This document shows, piece by piece, positions 1-7,510 of a DNA stretch of 64,000 nt. The stretch comes from Acutalibacter muris (GTDB lineage Bacteria; Bacillota; Clostridia; Oscillospirales; Acutalibacteraceae). The stretch lies in contig NZ_CP021422.1 in NCBI RefSeq assembly GCF_002201475.1, positions 806,001-870,000 on the forward strand, in the 5' to 3' direction. The notes under the pieces were generated by a model. The model made no database searches and had not been told where the DNA came from. It saw only the letters and a list, made by a program, of their open reading frames with translations. The translations under genes were made by a program, and so were the position numbers. How positions within the stretch are numbered: position 1 is the first letter of the stretch; each line of letters starts with the position of its first letter.

Positions 1-839
1 CATATCAGCGCCGTGGCATGACGGTGGCCATGACCGGGGACGGGGTGAACGACGCGCCGGCCCTGAAGGCCGCAGACATCGGCTGCGCCATGGGCCGGGG
101 CGGCACCGAGGTGGCCAAGTCCGCGGCGGACATGGTGCTCACCGACGACAACTTCTCCACCATTGTCTCCGCCGTCAGGGAGGGCAGGGGAATATACAGG
201 AACATCCGGCGAACGGTGCATTTTCTCCTTTCATGTAATATCGGGGAGATACTGGTGGTCTTCGCGGCGTTTCTGCTGCGGGCTCCGGCTCCGCTTCTGG
301 CTATCCAGCTATTATGGGTTAACCTTGTGACGGATTCTTTACCCGCACTGGCCCTGGGGGTAGAGCCTATATCCCGGGAGGTAATGGAGGAGCCGCCCCA
401 CAAGAGGGATGAGAGCATATTCTCCGGGGGCATGGGCCTGTCTATAGCTTTGGAGGGCTGCCTTGTGGGGGCGCTGGCGCTTCTGGCCTACAGCGCGGGC
501 CGGGCCTGGTTCGACATCGATCCCATGGAGCCCATAATAGGCCGGACCATGGCCTTTGCGGTGTTGAGCCTGTCCCAGCTGGTGCACAGCTTCAATATGC
601 GCTCCCAGGGCTCTGTGCTGGAGCTGGGGCTGTTCGGGAACGGGAAGCTGAATACTGCCTGTATTATCTGCGCCTTTCTGATGGTGAGCGTGATAGTTTT
701 CCCGCCCTTGTCGGCGGTGTTCAGGACGGCAATGCTTACGCCTTTACAGTGGGCTGTAGTGGGCGGGCTGTCCCTGTGCCCGCTGGTGATTGTGGAGGGG
801 GAGAAGCTGCTGGCCAAGGCGGGCCGGCGGAGAAAGTAG
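1..839 (+). CDS. P-type Ca2+-transporting ATPase, C-terminal part (5' end outside window)
   Basis: The frame is open from the left edge, so only the C-terminal part is present. It begins with the hinge motif TGDGVNDAPALK that closes the phosphorylation domain of P-type ATPases, followed by hydrophobic segments matching M5-M10. M5 carries a CNIGEI sequence and M6 carries NLVTD; these resemble the Glu/Asn/Asp ligands of SERCA/PMCA-type calcium pumps, so the likely role is ATP-driven Ca2+ (or related divalent cation) export across the cytoplasmic membrane. The last residues are basic. A hairpin with a T-run follows the stop codon. The family call is firm; the substrate is inferred from the M5/M6 residues. 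Confidence 0.9.
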   Translation, partial: YQRRGMTVAMTGDGVNDAPALKAADIGCAMGRGGTEVAKSAADMVLTDDNFSTIVSAVREGRGIYRNIRRTVHFLLSCNIGEILVVFAAFLLRAPAPLLAIQLLWVNLVTDSLPALALGVEPISREVMEEPPHKRDESIFSGGMGLSIALEGCLVGALALLAYSAGRAWFDIDPMEPIIGRTMAFAVLSLSQLVHSFNMRSQGSVLELGLFGNGKLNTACIICAFLMVSVIVFPPLSAVFRTAMLTPLQWAVVGGLSLCPLVIVEGEKLLAKAGRRRK

Positions 840-854
840 GGGACAGTTTATGAA

Positions 855-884
855 AGCCCTTCGGTGTGAAGCCGAGGGGCTTTT
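855..884 (+). terminator. Terminator of the P-type ATPase gene
   Basis: A ten-base-pair stem (AGCCCTTCGG with CCGAGGGGCT, one G-T pair) with a seven-base loop is followed by TTTT. It lies 16 bases after the ATPase stop codon. Confidence 0.85.
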
Positions 885-907
885 ATGTAAAGCCATATAC
901 CTTGCAG

Positions 908-937
908 AAAAAACAGAGCCCCGAAAGGGGCCCTGCT
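908..937 (-). terminator. Hairpin terminator read on the minus strand
   Basis: On the minus strand CAGGGCCCC pairs with GGGGCTCTG and is followed by TTTTTT. It probably stops transcription leaving spo0A, or protects against it, about 180 bases beyond the spo0A stop. Confidence 0.7.
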
Positions 938-1011
938 AAAAAATGCGGCGAACTCCAAATGTTGCGCTTGTTCAAAGTTTTTTTACAAGAAAAAGTACAG
1001 TATCCCCACCT

Positions 1012-1018
1012 TTCGACA
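1012..1018 (-). promoter_or_regulatory. 0A-box-like heptamer in the ATPase/spo0A intergenic region
   Basis: The plus strand reads TTCGACA, the complement of the Spo0A recognition heptamer TGTCGAA. It sits in the 272-base gap between the ATPase and spo0A, about 20 bases before a TATAAT at 1040-1045 that lacks a well-placed -35. A single heptamer can occur by chance, so this is suggestive only. Confidence 0.35.
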
Positions 1019-1076
1019 AATTCTACAGCTTTACAGTGCTATAATCCTGTCATCGGGTCAAAGAAAGTCGAACCGT

Positions 1077-1103
1077 AGCTGACAAGCCGCTAACTTGTCA
1101 GCT
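1077..1103 (-). terminator. Perfect hairpin directly after spo0A
   Basis: AGCTGACAAG and CTTGTCAGCT form a perfect ten-base-pair stem with a seven-base loop, nine bases after the spo0A stop. It is not followed by a strong U-run on either strand, so it may be an RNA 3'-end stabiliser that works together with the stronger terminator further on. Confidence 0.5.
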
Positions 1104-1111
1104 CTGAAGGT

Positions 1112-1879
1112 TCAGGCGTGCTGGCCGAAGCTGGGTTCAAGGCAGAGCTTGTCGGAGATCATGGCGATAAACTCACTGTTGGTGGGCTTGCCCCGGGTGT
1201 TATGTATGGTGTAGCCGAAGTAGGAGTTCAGCACATCCACGTCCCCCCGGTCCCAGGCCACCTCGATGGCGTGGCGTATGGCCCGCTCCACCCGGGAGCT
1301 GGTGGTGTTATAGGCCTTTGCCACGCTGGGGTAGAGCTGCTTTGTGACAGCATTGATTATCTCCGGGTCCTCTATGGCCATGATGATGGAGTCCCGAAGG
1401 TAATGGTAGCCCTTGATATGGGCGGGCACCCCTATCTGGTGCAGTATCTCCGTCACCTGAACCCGCAGCTGGGGGTCGCTGGGCTCGGTCTCGAAATGGC
1501 GGCCCCTGGTGGAAATAAGGGAGAGTATGCGGTCCACCATGGCGCTCTTGTCGAAGGGGGCAATGGCAAAGTACGCCGCCCCCGCAGACAGGACCTCCCG
1601 CTCCAAAATGGGGGTGGTGTACGAGGCCGAGACGATGCATAAGGGCCGGTCGCCGCCCTCTGACGAGAGGGCCTGCATGACACCCAGGGCGTCCAGGCCG
1701 GGCATGAACATATCCATAATGACTGCCTGGGGCCGCTCCTGGCGGAGGCGGGAGAGGAGCTTTGTGCCGTCCCGCTGCTCGAACACCGCCGTGCCCCCCT
1801 GGTTTTCCAGCTTTTCCAGCGCAGGGCGGGGCCATTCGCTGGCTTCCCCGCTGATAAGAACCTTTACTTGTTTATCCAT
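1112..1879 (-). CDS. spo0A: Sporulation transcription factor Spo0A
   Basis: Master response regulator of sporulation entry, 255 residues. Residues about 1-125 form a receiver domain with Asp56 in the MDMFMP motif, the expected phosphorylation site. Residues about 140-255 form the Spo0A-specific DNA-binding domain, with GVPAHIKGY, the recognition helix [15 protein letters not shown] and [10 protein letters not shown] near-identical to Bacillus. The receiver is unusual: the N-terminal acidic Mg2+-binding pair is replaced by Ser-Gly (residues 10-11), and the conserved Lys of the KPFD motif is Ala (APFD). Start chosen at the ATG with GGAGG seven bases upstream. Upstream lies a sigma-A-type promoter (1913-1941) and an 0A-box-like site, consistent with autoregulation. 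Identity is firm; altered phosphorylation chemistry is inferred. Confidence 0.96.
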   Translation of the reverse strand: MDKQVKVLISGEASEWPRPALEKLENQGGTAVFEQRDGTKLLSRLRQERPQAVIMDMFMPGLDALGVMQALSSEGGDRPLCIVSASYTTPILEREVLSAGAAYFAIAPFDKSAMVDRILSLISTRGRHFETEPSDPQLRVQVTEILHQIGVPAHIKGYHYLRDSIIMAIEDPEIINAVTKQLYPSVAKAYNTTSSRVERAIRHAIEVAWDRGDVDVLNSYFGYTIHNTRGKPTNSEFIAMISDKLCLEPSFGQHA

Positions 1880-1912
1880 TGGAAACCTCCTTAATAAAAT
1901 AGGCGTGAATAA

Positions 1913-1941
1913 ATTTTACCATAAGTCGCGGTTTCCTGCAA
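1913..1941 (-). promoter_or_regulatory. Putative spo0A promoter
   Basis: On the minus strand TTGCAG is separated by 17 bases from TAAAAT, which is preceded by TG one base away (extended -10). It lies about 35 bases before the spo0A start. Confidence 0.6.
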
Positions 1942-2028
1942 GGGATAAATGAAAAAAACTTAGAAAAAAAGTTTCAAAAAATCATCGGGAAATGACGGGA
2001 AATGAAATCACATTAAAATAACCTATGG

Positions 2029-2035
2029 TTCGACA
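2029..2035 (-). promoter_or_regulatory. 0A-box-like site upstream of spo0A
   Basis: The minus strand reads TGTCGAA, the Spo0A consensus heptamer. It is about 150 bases upstream of the spo0A start and 88 bases upstream of the putative -35. Autoregulation of spo0A through such boxes is established in Bacillus; here it is inferred. Confidence 0.5.
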
Positions 2036-2052
2036 AAGCTTTGGTAAATAGA

Positions 2053-2076
2053 GAGGTCCCGGAGTTCCGGGACCTC
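2053..2076. terminator. Perfect hairpin between the methyltransferase and spo0A
   Basis: GAGGTCCCGGA and TCCGGGACCTC form a perfect 11-base-pair stem with a two-base spacer. On the plus strand it is followed by AATTTTA. On the minus strand it lies about 60 bases after the methyltransferase stop and would end that transcript before spo0A. Confidence 0.55.
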
Positions 2077-2136
2077 AATTTTATGTTACTTGATGAAATA
2101 AAATTTCAGTATTTGAGGGGCGTGACAGCTATGTGC

Positions 2137-2913
2137 TTATGGTTTCTGCGCCCAGATAACGGCCCTGTCCGTGTCCTCTCCGATGGGGCGGCGGCTATAG
2201 TCGCCGTACTCCTTCCGGACCGAGAAGCCGTTTTCTGAGAGCCAGCCGCGGACCTGCCGGAGCGGGGGGTAATGCTTAACTGAGGGTATCTCCTCCACTA
2301 TCCTGCCGCCGTCGGCGAGGGTAAGCTCGAACCGGCGGGTAAAGCGGACGATGCTGCTGTCGCAGTCGAAGGTGCTGCCGGAGAGTACCATGCGCCCGGT
2401 GTTCCCGGCGCTGTCGGCGCCCTCCCAGACAATCTTTTCGCCGGGGCCGTTGAACCAGGCCTCCGGGCGCCGGGTGCAGGCATAGTCGATGTAGACGCTG
2501 CCGCCTGGGGAAAGGGCCTTTGAGGCCTTCTCAAGGAGCAGGCGCTGGGCCTTCTCATAGTCCATGTCGGAGATGATGTTGAACAGGAGGTTCGCGGCTA
2601 TGAGTACCACGTCGAAGCCGGTTCCCCAGGACTCGCGTATCACGTCGGCCCTGCGCCAGGAGATGTTGTCAAGCCCGGCGGCTTTCGGGCCGATTTTATC
2701 CAACATATACTGGTCGAAGTCTAGCCCGGTTACGGTGTGCCCGGCCCTTGCCAGGGGGACCAGAAAGCGTCCGCTGCCGCAGGCGATCTCCAGGATATTC
2801 TTGGGCGCTGGGCCTATAACGGACAGGGCGAAATCAACGTCCTCTGTTTCCGTCTCGTGAAGGTCGTACATATCGGCGTTCCATTTTGCTATGAGCTCTT
2901 TCTCGTTAAACAA
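2137..2913 (-). CDS. Class I SAM-dependent methyltransferase
   Basis: A 258-residue protein with Rossmann-fold methyltransferase motif I (LEIACGSGRFLVPLA, residues about 41-55), the acidic end of beta-2 (GLDFDQYML) and a post-II region with ANLLFN. The C-terminal half resembles UbiE/BioC-type small-molecule methyltransferases, but the substrate cannot be read from sequence. The start is TTG with GGAGG seven bases upstream. It stands alone on the minus strand between spo0A and the divergent ior operon, so context gives no pathway. The enzyme class is secure; the role is unknown. Confidence 0.8.
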   Translation of the reverse strand: MFNEKELIAKWNADMYDLHETETEDVDFALSVIGPAPKNILEIACGSGRFLVPLARAGHTVTGLDFDQYMLDKIGPKAAGLDNISWRRADVIRESWGTGFDVVLIAANLLFNIISDMDYEKAQRLLLEKASKALSPGGSVYIDYACTRRPEAWFNGPGEKIVWEGADSAGNTGRMVLSGSTFDCDSSIVRFTRRFELTLADGGRIVEEIPSVKHYPPLRQVRGWLSENGFSVRKEYGDYSRRPIGEDTDRAVIWAQKP

Positions 2914-3072
2914 TGCTATTCCTCCATTTTTAGGGGAGGGTCAATTTATATCCGCCCTCCCGGGTGTTGTATAATTGACAAACTCTTTGTTTTTCATGAT
3001 GCTCCTTCCTTTCTCTTGAGATTATCTTTAATATACCATTTTTTGCCGGGAAAGTCAATCGGACAGCGACTC

Positions 3073-3101
3073 TTGACTGCGGGGGGAAAATAGTCTATAA
3101 T
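3073..3101 (+). promoter_or_regulatory. Sigma-A-type promoter of the aryl-acid/ior operon
   Basis: TTGACT, a 17-base spacer and a perfect TATAAT. It places transcription start at about 3108 and so argues for the downstream ATG at 3167 as the first start codon of the operon. Confidence 0.8.
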
Positions 3102-3166
3102 AATATGTATTGTGTAAAATGAATAACTCCAGCCCCAAGATACTGGGCCGGACGGAGGGATTGACA

Positions 3167-4801
3167 ATGCCCATTACAGACCTGTTGGAAAGAAACTCGA
3201 AGCTCTATGGCGACATGACCGCCCTGGTGGAGATAAACCCGGAGCTTCGGGAGCCCAGGCGCGTGACCTGGCGGGAGTATGAGCTCATACAGCCCGGGGG
3301 GCCCGCGCCCTACAGGCGGGAGATAACCTGGTCCGTCTTTGACGAGAAATCGAACCGGGCGGCGAACCTGCTGCTGGGCCGTGGGATACGCAAGGGACAG
3401 AAGGTGGCCCTGCTGATGATGAACAACCTGGAGTGGCTGCCCATATACTTCGGGATACTCAAGACCGGGGCGATAGCGGTGCCGCTGAACTTTCGGTACA
3501 CTGCCGACGAGATAAGGTACTGTCTGGGGCTCTCCGACGCGGACGTGCTGTTCTTTGGGCCGGAGTTCATTGGGCGCGTGGAGGAGATAGTCCCGGATAT
3601 AGGCGGGGAGAAGCTGCTGTTCTTTGTGGGGGACAGCTGCCCCACCTTTGCGGAGGACTACCACAGGGCTTCGGCCAACTGCTCCAGCGCGCCGCCAAAG
3701 GTGCTGATAGACGACGAGGACGAGGCGGCTATCTACTACTCCTCGGGCACCACGGGTTTCCCCAAGGCCATCCTCCTTCGGCACTCGGCCCTTATGCAGT
3801 CGGCAAGGATGGAGGCTTTACACCATGAGACCACCCATGAGGACGTCTTTCTGTGCATACCGCCCCTATACCATACCGGGGCGAAAATGCACTGGTTCGG
3901 CTCCCTCTTTACCGGGGGCAAGGCGGTGCTTCTGAAGGGGAACTCCCCAAAGGCAATATTTGAAGCTGTCTCCTCGGAGGAGTGCACAATAGTATGGCTG
4001 CTGGTGCCCTGGGCCCAGGACATCCTTGCCGCCCTTGACAGGGGCGAACTGAAAATAGAGGACTATAAACTCTCCCAGTGGCGGCTGATGCACATCGGCG
4101 CCCAGCCGGTGCCCCCAAGCCTTGTGAAGCACTGGTGGGAGTATTTCCCCCACCACAAGTATGACACCAACTACGGCCTTTCCGAGTCCACCGGCCCCGG
4201 CTGTGTGCACCTGGGGGTGGACAACCCTCATAAGGTGGGCGCTATCGGCGTACCCGGCACGGGCTGGCGGGTGAAGATAGTGGACGAGCGGGGCGAGCCC
4301 GTAAAGCCCGGAGACGTGGGCGAGCTTTGCGTAAAGGGCGGCGGCGTGATGGTGGGGTACTACCACGATAAGGCCGCCACGGACGAGGTGCTGAAAAACG
4401 GCTGGCTCCATACCGGGGACATGGCCCGGCAGGACGAGGACGGCTTCATATACTTAGTGGACCGCAAAAAGGACGTTATCATCTCCGGCGGCGAGAACCT
4501 GTACCCGGTGCAGATAGAGGCCTTCCTCTCCGGGTACCCCAAGATACACGACGTGGCCGTTATCGGCCTGCCGGACCAGCGGCTGGGGGAGATAGCCGCG
4601 GCAGTCCTCCAGGTCAAGGAGGGCATGGACTGCACCGAGGAGGAGGTCATGGACTTCTGCAAGGACCTGCCCAGGTATAAGCGTCCGAGAAAGCTCATTT
4701 TCGCACCGGTGCCCAGGAACGCCACGGGCAAGATAGAGAAGCCGAAGCTTCGGGAGATATACTGCGGAGTGCGGCTGGTGGAGGCGCAGAATAAGGGATA
4801 A
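3167..4801 (+). CDS. AMP-forming acyl-CoA synthetase/ligase
   Basis: An ANL-superfamily enzyme of 544 residues that activates a carboxylate to an acyl-adenylate and then to acyl-CoA. The P-loop-like motif SSGTTGFPKA lies near residue 190, DRKKDVIISGGENLYP near 431, and the catalytic C-terminal lysine in NATGK near 521. I chose the ATG preceded by GGAGGG (seven-base spacer); earlier in-frame starts fall at the predicted transcription start. It is the first gene of an operon with a Dabb protein, iorAB, a PaaK-like ligase and an ACT protein. That suggests activation of an aromatic or branched acid, but substrate specificity is inferred from context only. Confidence 0.88.
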   Translation: MPITDLLERNSKLYGDMTALVEINPELREPRRVTWREYELIQPGGPAPYRREITWSVFDEKSNRAANLLLGRGIRKGQKVALLMMNNLEWLPIYFGILKTGAIAVPLNFRYTADEIRYCLGLSDADVLFFGPEFIGRVEEIVPDIGGEKLLFFVGDSCPTFAEDYHRASANCSSAPPKVLIDDEDEAAIYYSSGTTGFPKAILLRHSALMQSARMEALHHETTHEDVFLCIPPLYHTGAKMHWFGSLFTGGKAVLLKGNSPKAIFEAVSSEECTIVWLLVPWAQDILAALDRGELKIEDYKLSQWRLMHIGAQPVPPSLVKHWWEYFPHHKYDTNYGLSESTGPGCVHLGVDNPHKVGAIGVPGTGWRVKIVDERGEPVKPGDVGELCVKGGGVMVGYYHDKAATDEVLKNGWLHTGDMARQDEDGFIYLVDRKKDVIISGGENLYPVQIEAFLSGYPKIHDVAVIGLPDQRLGEIAAAVLQVKEGMDCTEEEVMDFCKDLPRYKRPRKLIFAPVPRNATGKIEKPKLREIYCGVRLVEAQNKG

Positions 4802-4815
4802 GGAGAGACCGTATC

Positions 4816-5106
4816 ATGATAAGGCATATAGTTATGTTTTCACTGAAGCCCGAGAATAAAGAGGAGAACACCGCCGAGTTTCTGCGGCGGGGGACGGAGC
4901 TCTGCGAGCTGCCGGTCATAAAGAGCGGCCGGGCGGTGAGCAGGGTCCAGGGCGCGCCAAACGCCAATTTTGACGTGGCGCTTATAATGGACTTCGAGTC
5001 CGTGGACCAGCTCAACACCTATCAGGTCTCGCCCGAGCACGTGGAGTTCGGCAGGTTCGTGGGCGGCATACGCGCGGACAGGGCCTGCATCGACTATGAG
5101 ATATGA
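4816..5106 (+). CDS. Dabb family (stress-responsive A/B barrel) protein
   Basis: A 96-residue protein beginning MIRHIVMFSLK, the hallmark of the Dabb ferredoxin-like dimeric barrel, with the family's Asp-rich centre and the STYQVSPEH-like C-terminal helix region (NTYQVSPEHVEF). It lies 14 bases after the ligase and 21 before iorA, so it is surely co-transcribed. Dabb proteins include small-molecule-binding proteins and enzymes acting on aromatic polyketides; here it may bind or process an aryl intermediate. No catalytic role can be assigned. Confidence 0.8.
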   Translation: MIRHIVMFSLKPENKEENTAEFLRRGTELCELPVIKSGRAVSRVQGAPNANFDVALIMDFESVDQLNTYQVSPEHVEFGRFVGGIRADRACIDYEI

Positions 5107-5127
5107 TGAGGAGGTACATATAGCGTT

Positions 5128-6861
5128 ATGAAAAAACTTATCTTAGGCAACGCCGCCGTGGCAAGGGGGCTCTATGAAGCGGGGTGCGCGGTGGCGTCCA
5201 GCTATCCGGGCACGCCCAGCACGGAGATAACCGAGGAGGCGGCCAAGTTTGCGGAGATATACTGCGAGTGGGCTCCCAACGAGAAGGTGGCCATGGAGAC
5301 GGCCTTTGGGGCCAGCCTGGCGGGCAAGAGGAGCTTCTGCGGCATGAAGCACGTGGGGCTGAACGTGGCGGCAGATCCCCTTTTTACCATGGGCTATACC
5401 GGGGTGAACGCCGGGATGGTCATAGCCGTGGCCGACGACCCGGGTATGCACTCCTCTCAGAACGAGCAGGACTCCAGGCACTACGCCAGGGCGGCGAAGC
5501 TGCCCATGCTGGAGCCTTCGGACTCAAAAGAAGCGCTGGAGTTTACGAAGCTTGCCTATGAACTCTCGGAGGAGTTCGACACGCCGGTGCTCTTAAAGAT
5601 GTGCACAAGAGTTGCCCACTCCCAGTCGGTGGCGGAGCTGTCGGAGAGGGTGGAGCCGGAGATAAAGCCCTATGAGAAGGCCCCGGGGAAGTATGTGATG
5701 GCCCCGGCCAACGCCATAAAAAGGCACCCGGTGGTGGAGGACCGGCTTAGGCGGCTCTCTGAGTGGGCCGAAACGGCGGAGATAAACCGGGTCGAGGACG
5801 GAGAGGATAGCAGGATAGGCGTTATCACCTCCAGCACCTGTTATCAGTACGTGAAGGAGGTCTGCGGGGACAGATACCCGGTGCTGAAGCTGGGCATGGT
5901 CTGGCCCCTGCCGGAGAAGCTCATAAAGGACTTTGCGTGTAAAGTAGATAGGCTTGTCGTAGCCGAGGAGGGCGACCCTCTCCTGGAGGGTTACTGCCGG
6001 GGGCTGGGGCTGGCGCTGAGCGGCAAGGACTACTTCCCGCTCTGCGGGGAGCTGAGCCAGAATATGGTGGCCGAAAAGCTTTGCCTGCCTGTGCCGGAGG
6101 GAAGGGGGCTATCTGAGGAGCTGCCCAACCGCCCGCCGGTGATGTGCGCGGGCTGCCCCCATAGGGGGTTGTTCTACACCCTGAAAAAGCTAGGCTGCAC
6201 TGTGCTGGGGGATATCGGCTGCTATACCCTGGGGGCCATGCCGCCCCTTGGGGCTATGGACATGACCCTGTGCATGGGCGCGTCCATAAGCGGGCTCCAC
6301 GGCTTTAACAAGGCCCGGGGGGCTGAGAGCGAGGGGAGGACTGTGGCGGTTATCGGAGACTCCACCTTTATGCACTCGGGCATGACAGGGCTTGCCAACG
6401 TAGCATATAACCAGTCCAACTCCACGGTGATAATACTTGACAACAGCATAACCGGCATGACCGGCCACCAGCAGAACCCCACCACCGGCTTCAACCTGCG
6501 GGGGGATCCGGCGGGTAAAATAGACCTGGAGGCTTTGTGTAAAGCCATGGGCATTGACAGGGTACGGGTGATAGACCCCTACGATTTAAAGGCCTGTGAG
6601 ACGGCGGTCAAAGAGGAGCTGGCGGCGGAGGGTCCCTCGGTGATAATCTCCAGAAGGCCCTGCGCGCTGTTAAAATATGTGAAGCATAAGCCGGCGCTCA
6701 GGGTGGACCCGGAGAAGTGCCGGGGCTGCAAGGCTTGTATGAGGATAGGCTGCCCGGCCATTTCCATAAGGGACGGCAAGGCCCATATCGACGGCACCCA
6801 GTGCGTGGGCTGCGGGGTCTGCGAACAGCTCTGCGGGTTTGGCGCGTTTAAGGAGGGTTAA
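5128..6861 (+). CDS. iorA: Indolepyruvate ferredoxin oxidoreductase, alpha subunit
   Basis: The catalytic subunit of the enzyme that oxidatively decarboxylates aryl-pyruvates (from Trp, Phe, Tyr) to aryl-acetyl-CoA while reducing ferredoxin. The 577-residue length is normal. The N-terminal half is the pyrimidine-type domain (SYPGTPSTEI). The TPP-binding half shows GDIGCYTLG near residue 361 and GDSTFMHSG near 409. The C-terminus carries two [4Fe-4S] motifs: CRGCKACMRIGCP from about 530 and CVGCGVCEQLC. A GAGGAGG ribosome site precedes the ATG. iorB starts two bases after the stop. The cytoplasmic anaerobic role is firm from family knowledge. Confidence 0.96.
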   Translation: MKKLILGNAAVARGLYEAGCAVASSYPGTPSTEITEEAAKFAEIYCEWAPNEKVAMETAFGASLAGKRSFCGMKHVGLNVAADPLFTMGYTGVNAGMVIAVADDPGMHSSQNEQDSRHYARAAKLPMLEPSDSKEALEFTKLAYELSEEFDTPVLLKMCTRVAHSQSVAELSERVEPEIKPYEKAPGKYVMAPANAIKRHPVVEDRLRRLSEWAETAEINRVEDGEDSRIGVITSSTCYQYVKEVCGDRYPVLKLGMVWPLPEKLIKDFACKVDRLVVAEEGDPLLEGYCRGLGLALSGKDYFPLCGELSQNMVAEKLCLPVPEGRGLSEELPNRPPVMCAGCPHRGLFYTLKKLGCTVLGDIGCYTLGAMPPLGAMDMTLCMGASISGLHGFNKARGAESEGRTVAVIGDSTFMHSGMTGLANVAYNQSNSTVIILDNSITGMTGHQQNPTTGFNLRGDPAGKIDLEALCKAMGIDRVRVIDPYDLKACETAVKEELAAEGPSVIISRRPCALLKYVKHKPALRVDPEKCRGCKACMRIGCPAISIRDGKAHIDGTQCVGCGVCEQLCGFGAFKEG

Positions 6862-6863
6862 GT

Positions 6864-7436
6864 ATGGAGACGAAAAATATCATGATAGTCGGAGTGGGGG
6901 GGCAAGGCTCTCTGCTTGCCAGCAAGCTTTTGGGACACCTATTGATGGGCCAGGGCTTCGATGTTAAGGTGTCCGAGGTCCATGGTATGAGCCAGCGGGG
7001 TGGCAGCGTGGTTACCTTTGTGCGGTACGGCGATAAGGTGTACTCGCCGGTGATAGATAAAGGGCAGGCGGACGCGATCGTCTCCTTTGAGCTGCTGGAG
7101 GCCGCAAGGTGGCTCCAGTATCTGAAGCCGGGGGGCCGGGTGGTGACAAACACCCAGCAGATAGACCCAATGCCCGTGATAACCGGCGCGGCGGAGTACC
7201 CCGGAAAGCTGGTGGGCAAAATGGAAGCTGCCGGGGCTAAGGTGGACGCTCTGGACTGCCTGGGGCTTGCAGAGCAGGCCGGCAGCGCCAAGGCCGTGAA
7301 TCTGGTGCTGCTGGGGCGGTTGAGCCACTATTTCGACTTCCCGCCTGAGGCCTGGCAGGAGGCCATAGAAGCGTGTGTGCCGGGGAAGTTCTTGGAGCTG
7401 AACAGGAGGGCTTTTGCGCTGGGGCAGAGGGCGTAG
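6864..7436 (+). CDS. iorB: Indolepyruvate ferredoxin oxidoreductase, beta subunit
   Basis: The gamma-type subunit of 2-oxoacid:ferredoxin oxidoreductases, 190 residues, beginning NIMIVGVGGQGSLLASK, which is characteristic of IorB. SEVHGMSQRGGSV near residue 37 is the family signature. It partners with IorA, encoded immediately upstream. Length and start are typical, with GGAGG overlapping the iorA end. The 74-base gap to the next gene has no strong terminator, so the operon probably continues. Confidence 0.96.
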   Translation: METKNIMIVGVGGQGSLLASKLLGHLLMGQGFDVKVSEVHGMSQRGGSVVTFVRYGDKVYSPVIDKGQADAIVSFELLEAARWLQYLKPGGRVVTNTQQIDPMPVITGAAEYPGKLVGKMEAAGAKVDALDCLGLAEQAGSAKAVNLVLLGRLSHYFDFPPEAWQEAIEACVPGKFLELNRRAFALGQRA

Positions 7437-7510
7437 AAATAGGCAGAGGAACTATTTTTAAAGATTGGGCTTAATTTTCCTGAAATGAATTTTGAAAGGA
7501 CTGATGCAAT

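Noticed and set aside
1040..1045. Complete promoter reading toward spo0A's 3' end
   Set aside because: TATAAT is present, but no -35 hexamer lies 16-18 bases upstream; kept only as a note.
3110..3166. Upstream TTG start for the acyl-CoA ligase
   Set aside because: It lies at the predicted transcription start of a perfect promoter; the ATG with GGAGGG at 3167 is better.
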